In this document: positions 16,702 to 24,178 of the stretch, one piece after another
How the letters are laid out: each line of letters opens with the position of its first letter
How positions within the stretch are numbered: the first letter of the stretch is position 1
NCBI RefSeq assembly: GCF_051155795.1
Contig: NZ_DAXETW010000156.1
Location: 1-39,301 of the forward strand
DNA length: 39,301 bases
DNA from: Longibacter sp051155795
GTDB lineage: Bacteria; Bacteroidota; Rhodothermia; Rhodothermales; Salinibacteraceae
Direction: 5' to 3'
Program-made: the position numbers and the translations under genes
Notes under the pieces: model-generated
Seen by the model: only the letters and a program-made list of their open reading frames with translations
What the model was told of the DNA's origin: nothing
The model's database searches: none

Positions 16702-18495
16702 GTGATCGAGCCTTCGAGTCATTGTTGGTTGGTGTGCGGGCAGGCCGTTGCTGTACTCCTTCTGCTGATGCCCAGCGCATCGGATGCGGCCGTTCAGGAG
16801 CGCATCGATCGGGGTGGGCAACGGGTGCAGGCGACCGTAAGCCCGTTTGCTCCTCGTGCGAACGCCGCTCGCGAGATGCGCCGGGATCCGGAGGCGCCGC
16901 TCAATCGGTCGGCAGAGCGTTCTCCCGCCACGGAAAATGGCGACGTTACCGCGGACCTTCGCCGGGCCTATACGCGAGGGGATCATGCGGACGTGCTACG
17001 TCGGGCCACCGACGTGCTCGACGGGCACTGGCAGCGCCTCGACAGTACGGCGGTCCACGACGTCACCGCCATGGCACGGGATGCGGCAACGGACCTTCAC
17101 CGGTCGGATCTCGCGCTGCACTATGCTCACCTCGCACGATACTACAGCCGTCATCTCTCAGACCCTGTTCAGGCAACGGCGACGATCCGTCTTGCCGGCG
17201 TCCAGATGCATTCCGGCACCCTCGGTGAGGTGATCGATCTTCTCGGGTCGGCACGAGCGGTGCTTACCGAGGCACGGAGCGGTGCCTCGACGCGAATCGC
17301 ACGCTGTGAGTGGCACAGGGCACATCTTCGGTTCCACACGCTCTCGATTCTAAGGGACTCGGACGGGGACGAGATGTTGGAGAAGGCGAGGACCGCGCTT
17401 GCGTCTGCACGAGAGATCGATATCTACGGCATCGGTCCGCAACTTCGCGTACCGTTTCAGGTTGAGCTTAACCTCGCAGAGGCGGTCGTGGCGGACGCTT
17501 CGGGCCATCTCCAACGGGCACAGGCAGCCATTGAACGGGCGCAACGCCGGGCTTCAGATGCGGATGGTCGAAAGCTGTCACTGCGCGTGCAACACGTCGT
17601 CGCCGAAATTGACCGGCGCCGGGGGAATAGCACGAAGGCGATGACTGCGTTTGAGGCGCTCGCCGAGGCGAGCCGCGCATATCCGTACTTCCGGGCCACC
17701 GCACTGGCCGGGCTGGCCGAGACGGCGGCGTCGATCGGCGAGGTGAAACGCGCGCAGAAAGCGATGCAGCAGCTCCGCTCCGAGGGAGCCCACCGTGAGC
17801 ACCAGCGTGCGCTCCGGGCCGTCGTGAAATCCTCGGCGACCGGGGGGTATTCCGTGGAGACCTGGGGCTTAATCGCGCTGCTCGTTATGGTCATGACCGG
17901 GGGATGGAGCCTGGTCCTACGGCAGCGTAGCGAGAATGCGTCGCGTCCGAGGCTGTACGTTCGGGACACCGCGAAAGGGGAAGACGCCTGGGTGCCGATC
18001 GATCCCGGCAGCCTGGTGGAGCACATCCGGTCGAATGTCAGCCCGCAAGACGTGATGGATCGCGTGGACCGATGGGAGGGGGATGCCACGAGCGATGAGG
18101 AAGAGACCCCGGGAACCGTCGTCCTCGAGTTCCCGAAGAAGATGTCCGTCGCTGTCGCGTCGCCAGGGGCCTGTCCGGATCCGGGGTCGAATGACGCTAA
18201 CAACAAAACACCGGGCCCGAACGCATCGGACCCGGTGTCGGGTAGTACAAACGTCAACGTCGAGTGCGTGGACGACGAGGGACACAAGCGTCCCCCCGTG
18301 CAAATTCCTGAGCGACTGTCAGACACGTTTACGAAGAACCGCCTCTTTGGCCTTCAGGTTGATGCGGGGGTCGTCCTTTTTTACCGGTTGAACGCACCTG
18401 GTGAGAAGATCATCCACGTCGGCGAAGACAAACGCATCGATTGGCGTCCTGCGGACCGAATCATGGGCGTCCCGATTGCCCTGATACAGGCATGA
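16702..18495 (+). CDS. Membrane protein with TPR-like periplasmic region and novel C-terminal domain, paralogue 1
   Basis: GTG start. The 597-residue protein begins with a hydrophobic signal (about 13-30). It then has a helical region (about 80-375) made of repeated 35-45-residue Ala-rich helix pairs like tetratricopeptide repeats, one membrane helix (about 388-406), and a cytoplasmic part of about 190 residues. The cytoplasmic part includes an acidic/Pro-Asn linker and a terminal domain (about 538-597) with FGLQVDAGVVLFYRL and DRIMGVPIALIQA. The same layout and tail recur in the next gene. This resembles Bacteroidota sensors with periplasmic TPRs, but no kinase, HTH or GGDEF domain can be seen. 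A function as a sensor or scaffold is inference. Confidence 0.7.
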   Translation: MIEPSSHCWLVCGQAVAVLLLLMPSASDAAVQERIDRGGQRVQATVSPFAPRANAAREMRRDPEAPLNRSAERSPATENGDVTADLRRAYTRGDHADVLRRATDVLDGHWQRLDSTAVHDVTAMARDAATDLHRSDLALHYAHLARYYSRHLSDPVQATATIRLAGVQMHSGTLGEVIDLLGSARAVLTEARSGASTRIARCEWHRAHLRFHTLSILRDSDGDEMLEKARTALASAREIDIYGIGPQLRVPFQVELNLAEAVVADASGHLQRAQAAIERAQRRASDADGRKLSLRVQHVVAEIDRRRGNSTKAMTAFEALAEASRAYPYFRATALAGLAETAASIGEVKRAQKAMQQLRSEGAHREHQRALRAVVKSSATGGYSVETWGLIALLVMVMTGGWSLVLRQRSENASRPRLYVRDTAKGEDAWVPIDPGSLVEHIRSNVSPQDVMDRVDRWEGDATSDEEETPGTVVLEFPKKMSVAVASPGACPDPGSNDANNKTPGPNASDPVSGSTNVNVECVDDEGHKRPPVQIPERLSDTFTKNRLFGLQVDAGVVLFYRLNAPGEKIIHVGEDKRIDWRPADRIMGVPIALIQA

Positions 18496-18562
18496 TTTAC
18501 CGTCCTGTATGAGATTTACCGGTTCGCGAAGCCGGGATCTTATAACACTGAATCGTATACGT

Positions 18563-18592
18563 TTGTCAATTAGCTAAGACAGCAGATACATA
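18563..18592 (+). promoter_or_regulatory. Upstream promoter of TPR sensor 2
   Basis: TTGTCA (18563-18568), an 18-base spacer and TACATA (18587-18592) lie in an AT-rich region. It is weaker than the downstream promoter but well spaced. Confidence 0.5.
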
Positions 18593-18603
18593 CGAGAAAA
18601 ACA

Positions 18604-18632
18604 TTGACGATGCACCTACTCGTTCGTATAAT
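18604..18632 (+). promoter_or_regulatory. Main promoter of TPR sensor 2
   Basis: TTGACG (18604-18609), a spacer of exactly 17 bases, and a consensus TATAAT (18627-18632): the best sigma-70-like promoter in the window. Transcription would start near 18639, giving a leader of about 165 bases to the ATG at 18804. Confidence 0.75.
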
Positions 18633-18803
18633 ACTGTCACGTGCTATTGCCTGCGTACCGGCTCACGCACTCGTCAGCCACACGGCTAGACAGTTGCATC
18701 CGACGGGGGCGGCGGAATCGGGTTGTCATCCGGCACGTCCGGATCGCTCGGTGCCGGTTGCTGATTTACAATGATACTGCTCAACTTCGACCTCTCGGAC
18801 GTA

Positions 18804-20693
18804 ATGCGCACGGTATCCATACTTTCTGTTGTCGTCTTGATTGGGGTGATGATGATACCCCATAATGTATGGGCGAATGGTTCGGATATACAAGCGTCGT
18901 GTGAAACGGTCTACGATCGCATTTATCCGGCATGGCAAGCGGAAGAATGGGAACAGGTCGTGCGGGATGCCCGAATGGCCCGTACATGCCTGGGAGATGG
19001 CGCACGCGATCGATTCGAATATACCTACGTAGCAGAGACGGATGCTCTGCGACAGCTTAATCGAAATCGGGAGGCGCTTGACGTCGCACGGGATGTACTG
19101 GAAAAAAACGTCATCCAGCAGAATCAGACCTACGTACCGTATGTCCTTGAAAGTGCCGCACACGCGGCGCTTTCACTCGGAAAGGACGCATTGAGTGTTC
19201 ACTACTTCAACCTCGCGGCCCTGGAGTCCGAGGGCATCGATCCTTTGCACCGATTCAACAACGAGCGTTCGCTTGCGCTGCTACAGATCCGTGTTGGGAA
19301 TCCCCAATCTGCGCTTAGAACGGCAAATAATGCCCTCGAAGCGTTAAAAGAACAGGATTTCGATGGCGGTGAGGCGATCGAAGCAAAACTCCACTTCACG
19401 GCCGCTGCCGCACTAATGATCGGCTGTGACGAACAAGGCGCAGGTGCGACGGCTCCGGACCCGAATCAATGTGGACGCTGGCAGCAAGCACTACGACACC
19501 AGGAGAAGGGTACGAATGCAGCAGAGAGGCTCTCTGGTACCGCACGAGTTGATGCGCGCCGAAGTCAGCTCAGCAACGAGTTTCTCATTGCACGTGCTCG
19601 AGGAGAACACCGACAAGCACTAGCACTCATCGAGGAGGCGGCTGCGCTCGGCCAGAAACTCGGCGACCAGTGGACCCAGTTCCAGTCCGAGTACCGTCAG
19701 GCACTGATCCGTAGCGACCAGGGCCGGTACAGCGAGGCGCTTCAGATCACGTCTAACCTCGCTGATCATATCCGAACGTCCGGTCAACGGCGGTATCTCC
19801 CATACCTGCTGAACGTGCAGGTGCAAATTGCCGCCAGTGCGAATGATATGGACGTCGCCCGCGAAGCGCTGCAACAGCTCGCGGCGATGGATGACGAGGC
19901 TCCGGACACGATTTACCGGGAGGCGTCGGCGACTTACGCATCCGTCTTCGGTGCTCCGATGCAGGAGGGCCCGTACTCCTTCTGGATGCTTCTCTCCATC
20001 GCCGTAGGCGTGTCGGTCGTCCTTCAGTTCATCGGAAGTGCCGCGCGGCGCCATTACGACGGCACGGGCCTGTTTGAAGGGCGCGTTCCTGCGCACGCCC
20101 ATCGTGACGGAACATCGGAAGCGGCACCAGGCACCGACCCGCGTCATCGCCTGGACGTTCGGATGCCCGAGGAGGGACGCCTGATCCCACATCCTCCGGC
20201 AGCCAGCGCGTCGCCCGACCATCCCACCACGCCCGAGCACCACGCCCCGGAGACGGATCGCGACGACCTCGCCGATGACAGCCCGTCCGGGGACGGCTTC
20301 TGCTGGGCCGACGAAGATGCCGAATGGATGCAATCGATCGGCATCAACATCGACGACCTGCCGGTCGTTGAGCCGCACGTGCCTGCGCCGACCCAGCCGT
20401 CCACCCTGGGCGACATGCTCCGAGAAACGCTTCGGGAAAACGCGACGGTGCCAGTGTATGGCGGTGACGGTGCGCAGGTGGAAACGACCGAACTGTCCCA
20501 GCGCGTCATCGATCACGCGACGACGGACCGCTTCATTGCGATTGAGATGTCCGATACGGTGGTTATCGCCTATCGATATGCCCGACCACAGAAAACCATC
20601 GTGCGGCAAACCCCCGACGGCCGCATGGAAACCGTCCAGCTCGACCGACCGGTGACGGCCGTTCCCGTCGCGGTGCTCGGAGCGGCACCCTGA
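18804..20693 (+). CDS. Membrane protein with TPR-like periplasmic region and novel C-terminal domain, paralogue 2
   Basis: The start at 18804 (MRTVSILSVV) gives a clean signal peptide ending at VWA, so the in-frame ATG at 18771 is rejected. The 629-residue protein has helical TPR-like repeats (about 33-385), one membrane helix (about 393-411), a long disordered Pro/His/Asp linker (about 425-535), and a C-terminal domain. That domain has RFIAIEMSDTVVIAYRYA and DRPVTAVPVAVLGA, matching paralogue 1 at hydrophobic and Arg/Tyr positions. Overall sequence is diverged although the domain order is the same, so this looks like an old tandem duplication. Its first 600 bases are less GC-rich than the rest. 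It ends before a terminator at 20733-20763. No catalytic domain is recognised; a sensing or scaffold role is inferred. Confidence 0.7.
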   Translation: MRTVSILSVVVLIGVMMIPHNVWANGSDIQASCETVYDRIYPAWQAEEWEQVVRDARMARTCLGDGARDRFEYTYVAETDALRQLNRNREALDVARDVLEKNVIQQNQTYVPYVLESAAHAALSLGKDALSVHYFNLAALESEGIDPLHRFNNERSLALLQIRVGNPQSALRTANNALEALKEQDFDGGEAIEAKLHFTAAAALMIGCDEQGAGATAPDPNQCGRWQQALRHQEKGTNAAERLSGTARVDARRSQLSNEFLIARARGEHRQALALIEEAAALGQKLGDQWTQFQSEYRQALIRSDQGRYSEALQITSNLADHIRTSGQRRYLPYLLNVQVQIAASANDMDVAREALQQLAAMDDEAPDTIYREASATYASVFGAPMQEGPYSFWMLLSIAVGVSVVLQFIGSAARRHYDGTGLFEGRVPAHAHRDGTSEAAPGTDPRHRLDVRMPEEGRLIPHPPAASASPDHPTTPEHHAPETDRDDLADDSPSGDGFCWADEDAEWMQSIGINIDDLPVVEPHVPAPTQPSTLGDMLRETLRENATVPVYGGDGAQVETTELSQRVIDHATTDRFIAIEMSDTVVIAYRYARPQKTIVRQTPDGRMETVQLDRPVTAVPVAVLGAAP

Positions 20694-20732
20694 TTCACCG
20701 ATATAACGGGACGACGCACAGCGATCAGCATG

Positions 20733-20763
20733 AACGGGCGATCTCATGACGAGATCGCCCGTT
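20733..20763 (+). terminator. Hairpin terminator after TPR sensor 2
   Basis: A perfect 13-bp stem (20733-20745 with 20751-20763, loop ATGAC) sits 40 bases beyond the stop. The U-tract is short (TTT), so efficiency is uncertain, but it closes the TPR gene pair. Confidence 0.75.
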
Positions 20764-20856
20764 TCACATTCGTGGCAGGTGCTCCCTACCGCGGGCTGAA
20801 TCCGGTCTGGAGCAACAGGGGCCGCTCCGTTACCGGGGCGCGGGCGTAACGCTCGC

Positions 20857-20871
20857 GGTGTCTGAGACACC
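20857..20871. promoter_or_regulatory. Perfect palindrome upstream of the response-regulator gene
   Basis: GGTGTCT-G-AGACACC is a perfect 15-base palindrome with a one-base centre, 107 bases before the regulator start. A second inverted repeat, CGGTCGG-CCG-CCGACCG (20919-20935), lies closer. Either could be a protein-binding site; no -35/-10 pair is clear. Confidence 0.45.
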
Positions 20872-20978
20872 ATACGGGACACGGCTCCTCGCTCTCTGGT
20901 GCTTGACCGAGCGCATCACGGTCGGCCGCCGACCGGAAACGCTCTCTCTGCGTCTTAACGATACGTCTCATCCCAGCC

Positions 20979-21713
20979 ATGGGTCGCACGAAATCCATCC
21001 TGCTCGTCGAAGACGATTCGGACATCGCGGATCTGTTATTACTTCATCTATCGGACGCCGGTTATGATGTGGAGGTCGTAGAGGACGGGGATGCAGGTCG
21101 GGAGCGCGCTCTCGACGGCAGCCACGATCTCGTGATCCTGGACATCATGTTGCCGGGAACCGACGGGTTTGACATCTGCCGCGATCTACGGGCCCGCGAT
21201 CGGTCGAAACCCGTACTCATGATCACGGCCAAAACTGAAGAGGTAGATAAAGTGCTCGGTCTTGAGCTGGGCGCGGATGATTACATCACCAAACCGTTCA
21301 GTATCCGTGAGGTGCTGGCACGCGTGAAGGCTGTTTTTAGGCGCATCGAGGTGGACCACGAGGCGGCGTCCGACAGCACGCAGCCGATCACCGTCGGTCC
21401 CCTGAGGATCGAGCCGACGAAGCGAAAAGTGTCGCGGGGCGGCGAAGCCGTGGATCTGACGGGGAAAGAGTACGAACTCCTGCTTCTGTTCGCACGGAAT
21501 CCCGGACGCGTCTACAGCCGGCAAGAGCTTCTCGAAGACGTATGGGGATACCAGTACAGCGGATACTCCCACACGGTCAACACCCACATTAATCGTCTCC
21601 GCAATAAGCTGGAGCCGGATCCCTCAAATCCAATCTACGTCCGGACCGTCTGGGGCGTCGGGTATCGGTTCGCAGAGCCTGAAGAGCTGACGGCGCCCCG
21701 GGACGCGGAGTGA
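20979..21713 (+). CDS. OmpR/PhoB-family response regulator
   Basis: The 244-residue protein has a receiver domain (about 5-120) with acidic pocket Glu11-Asp12-Asp13, phospho-acceptor Asp55 (LVILDIMLPG), Thr83 and Lys105. A winged-helix DNA-binding domain follows (about 140-232), with the DLTGKEYELL and HTVNTHINRLRNKLE segments and the YVRTVWGVGYRF end. It is followed after 67 bases by the histidine kinase, so the two form a two-component pair. Palindromes upstream suggest regulation of its own promoter. The stimulus is unknown. Confidence 0.95.
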   Translation: MGRTKSILLVEDDSDIADLLLLHLSDAGYDVEVVEDGDAGRERALDGSHDLVILDIMLPGTDGFDICRDLRARDRSKPVLMITAKTEEVDKVLGLELGADDYITKPFSIREVLARVKAVFRRIEVDHEAASDSTQPITVGPLRIEPTKRKVSRGGEAVDLTGKEYELLLLFARNPGRVYSRQELLEDVWGYQYSGYSHTVNTHINRLRNKLEPDPSNPIYVRTVWGVGYRFAEPEELTAPRDAE

Positions 21714-21780
21714 TCGGCCCGTTCCAAGGCTGGAAGACCCTGACAGGTGCATCCGTCGCAATCGTTCAACTTCTACGGCC

Positions 21781-23301
21781 ATGCTCCATAGTTTTTACGC
21801 AAAGCTGAGTGCCCTCTTCCTACTGCTGATCGTCGGCCTCGGCGTGATCATCGCGACGCTGGGTGTGCGGGCGGCGCAGCAGTACGCCGACGAGGTGGAG
21901 CAGAAGCTCAATCGGACCCTGGCGGAAGAGCTCGTACCCCGCTTCGAGCCGCTCCTTGAGGACCGTGTCGAGTACGAGGCCATCGAGGCGGAGATTGAGG
22001 ACATGACCGGCATCAATCGTCGCATCGAGATCTATCTGCTCGACGACGACGGGGGCCTGAAAGCATCGTTCGGGGTCCCCGAGGCCAGCATGAAACGGTC
22101 GGCGGTCGCGATGGAGCCGATTCGTCAGTTTATGAGCGGAGAGGAACTACCCATCCTGGGAGACGATCCGCGCGACCCGGACGGGCATAAGCCGTTCTCG
22201 GTCGCTCACATCGACGCCATGGGGCAGCGGGACTGCTACCTCTATATCATCCTGGGAAGTGAGCAGTACGCAAGCACGGCGCGGATGCTCGGTGACAGCT
22301 ACATTGTTCAGACAGCGCTTCGCGGTCTTGCGCTGGTGCTTTTCACCACGGCGGGCCTCGGTCTTTTCTTCTTCCGGCGGCTCACGCAGCGACTCCGCGC
22401 GATGCAGAACGTCGTCTCCCGATTTGAGCGTGGCGACTTCAAACAGCGCATGACGGTCCGGTCGAGCGACGAAATCGGACGCCTCGCCGAGTGTTTCAAT
22501 CAGATGGCGGACACGCTGGTCGATACCATGAAGGACCTTCGAGACGCCGACCGGATGCGGCGTGAGCTGGTGGCAAACGTATCGCATGATCTCCGGAGCC
22601 CCCTTTCGTCGATCCAGGGCTACCTAGAGACGGTGTCGATCAAGGACGGCGACCTCGACCCGGCTGAACGACGCCGGTACGTGGAGACGGCACTTCGAAA
22701 CGCACAGCGCCTGAATTCGCTCGTTGGCAGCCTTTTCGAACTGTCGAAGCTCGAGACGAAACAGATCCAACCGGAGCCCGAGGCCTTCCCGCTCGCCGAA
22801 CTCGTGCAGGATGTCGTCCTTCAGTACCGGCCGCGGGCGGAGGCGGAGGATGTCGACCTGCAGGCTGAGCTGCCGGACCGGCGCGTCCGGACGCACGCCG
22901 ATATTGGACTCATGGAGCGTGTGCTCACTAATCTCATCGACAACGCGATCCACTACACGCCGGCCGGAGGAACCGTCCGCGTCGGGATGTCGGTGACGGA
23001 GACCGGGGACGAGGACGGTGGTGCGCCCCCCGATGGTGCGCCCCCTGATGGTGCGACCCCCGATCGAATCCGCCTGTTCGTCCGGGACACCGGCCCCGGC
23101 ATTCCCGAGGATGATGTGCCTCACGTGTTTGAGCGCTTTTACCGGGTGGACAAGAGCCGGGACCGGGATCGTGGTGGAGCCGGGCTCGGACTGGCCATTG
23201 CCCACACGATCGTGGACCTGCACGGCGAAACGCTTCAGGTGAAGAGCGATGTCGGTCGAGGCACCACCTTCTGGTTTGATCTCCCCGTCGTCGACGGGTA
23301 G
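21781..23301 (+). CDS. Membrane sensor histidine kinase
   Basis: The 506-residue kinase has membrane helices at about 9-29 and 180-199 bounding a periplasmic sensor domain of about 150 residues, then HAMP (about 200-252), a dimerisation domain with His269 (NVSHDLRSPLSSI), and a catalytic domain. The catalytic domain shows the N box (NLIDNAIHYTP, Asn384/Asn388), G1 DTGPG (436-440) and G2 GAGLGLAI (466-473). All essential residues are intact. The sensor domain has no recognised motif. Between the N box and G1 there is a three-copy tandem 15-base repeat encoding a Pro-Asp-Gly-Ala loop. It partners the response regulator just upstream. Confidence 0.95.
   Translation: MLHSFYAKLSALFLLLIVGLGVIIATLGVRAAQQYADEVEQKLNRTLAEELVPRFEPLLEDRVEYEAIEAEIEDMTGINRRIEIYLLDDDGGLKASFGVPEASMKRSAVAMEPIRQFMSGEELPILGDDPRDPDGHKPFSVAHIDAMGQRDCYLYIILGSEQYASTARMLGDSYIVQTALRGLALVLFTTAGLGLFFFRRLTQRLRAMQNVVSRFERGDFKQRMTVRSSDEIGRLAECFNQMADTLVDTMKDLRDADRMRRELVANVSHDLRSPLSSIQGYLETVSIKDGDLDPAERRRYVETALRNAQRLNSLVGSLFELSKLETKQIQPEPEAFPLAELVQDVVLQYRPRAEAEDVDLQAELPDRRVRTHADIGLMERVLTNLIDNAIHYTPAGGTVRVGMSVTETGDEDGGAPPDGAPPDGATPDRIRLFVRDTGPGIPEDDVPHVFERFYRVDKSRDRDRGGAGLGLAIAHTIVDLHGETLQVKSDVGRGTTFWFDLPVVDG
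23020..23064 (+). repeat. Three tandem 15-base repeats inside the kinase gene
   Basis: Three copies of a GGTGCGCCCCCCGAT-like unit (23020-23034, 23035-23049, 23050-23064) are identical except for one change each in units two and three. Being in frame and a multiple of three, they lengthen a loop of the ATPase domain without breaking it, and could vary in number between strains. Confidence 0.85.
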
Positions 23302-23682
23302 GATGAACCGTGTCAGGGGGATTGGACCCGATGGCGCCGGATACTCAGCTTTCCCACACATTACCAACCGCAGCGCAGAAGGGGCACAACCCGGCCCCAA
23401 AGGCTCGTGCGCGACGCTTAGCGGCAAGGTTGCTCCAGGCTCACATCCAGAAGAGCACGAGATACAGAGCCAGCCGATCAACCTTGCGTCATAAGTCCCC
23501 GGCGAGAGAGGCACTGGTGCATGATTTGGTGCGCCAGTGTATACCCGCGCGGCGGAGAAGAGGCGATGGCCGAAGATTTACACCATCGCTTATTTGTGGT
23601 GCAATCCATCTGAAAGAATCCAACAGCATCGGCCGCATGCGGGACCGCGCTCTTCCCCACGAGTAGACGACGAGGCCCAGCG
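23302..23682. other. 381-base stretch without a supported gene
   Basis: Open frames exist, but none has family resemblance or the acidic composition of neighbouring proteins. It contains a CACTGG/CCAGTG inverted repeat (23512-23517, 23534-23539). It may hold the promoter of the following small gene; a decayed gene cannot be excluded. Confidence 0.4.
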
Positions 23683-24135
23683 ATGACGTCTTCCAACAAC
23701 ACAGACACGGACCGGGTCTCCGCACTGACGAGTCCATCGACGATCCCGGCGTCCGTCCTGAAGTCGGACGTTGCACACCTGCGCGCGGAACTGGAGCGGG
23801 TGCAACGTGAGAACGACCGGCTCATGAAGGAAAATCGCTCGCTCCGTCGCGAGGCAACCCTGGTCCGGCTCTACCGGGCCATAGGTGAACGTCGCGCGGC
23901 CGAGGCCCGTCGGACCGGGGGCGGGGAGTCTGCTCCAGCGGCGGCCGCGGACCTCTATTACCGCCTGCCGGTCTCCTTCACGTTTGCGGACTTCTTCCGA
24001 CACGCCGCCGCGGCGAATCTCGATACGCAAACAGCCCGGTCATGCCTGCTGCATTACCTCGATGATCGGCTGCTGCTTCAAGTTGGCTCCCGACTCCGCA
24101 AGACCGACGTCGTGCTCCGCCACACGCGTGAGTAA
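23683..24135 (+). CDS. Hypothetical protein with N-terminal coiled coil and winged-helix-like tail
   Basis: The 150-residue protein has a polar N-terminus, a leucine-heptad coiled coil (about 28-65, VAHLRAELERVQRENDRLM), an Ala/Gly linker, and a compact C-terminal part (about 90-145). The C-terminal part, with FTFADFFRHAAAAN and CLLHYLDDRLL, reads like a small winged helix. It is probably cytoplasmic. I do not recognise the family. It converges on the M32 carboxypeptidase gene, 43 bases away. Confidence 0.6.
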   Translation: MTSSNNTDTDRVSALTSPSTIPASVLKSDVAHLRAELERVQRENDRLMKENRSLRREATLVRLYRAIGERRAAEARRTGGGESAPAAAADLYYRLPVSFTFADFFRHAAAANLDTQTARSCLLHYLDDRLLLQVGSRLRKTDVVLRHTRE

Positions 24136-24178
24136 ACGCCTCGACACCGGGGCGCTTTTCCCGAACACGAAGATGGGC

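Larger units (their letters stand above)
18496..18803. other. 308-base intergenic region between the two TPR paralogues
   Basis: It contains the two promoters above and lower-GC sequence than its surroundings. It also contains most of a short minus-strand frame (18686-18820, 44 residues) whose C-terminal half is rich in Pro, Asp and Asn. A 54-codon plus-strand frame from 18610 starts inside the main promoter and is rejected. Confidence 0.6.

Noticed and set aside
18610..18774. 54-codon plus-strand frame overlapping the ATG at 18771 (ATGA)
   Set aside because: Its start lies between the -35 and -10 of the main promoter, so the transcript would not contain it; and the true start of the next gene is 18804.
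19620..20882. 420-residue minus-strand frame opposite TPR sensor 2
   Set aside because: Complement of the coding strand and spans the terminator at 20733-20763; no motif.
23310..23666. 118-residue Arg-rich plus-strand frame
   Set aside because: Basic composition is unlike the acidic proteins of this genome; no motif. A decayed gene is possible but not supported.
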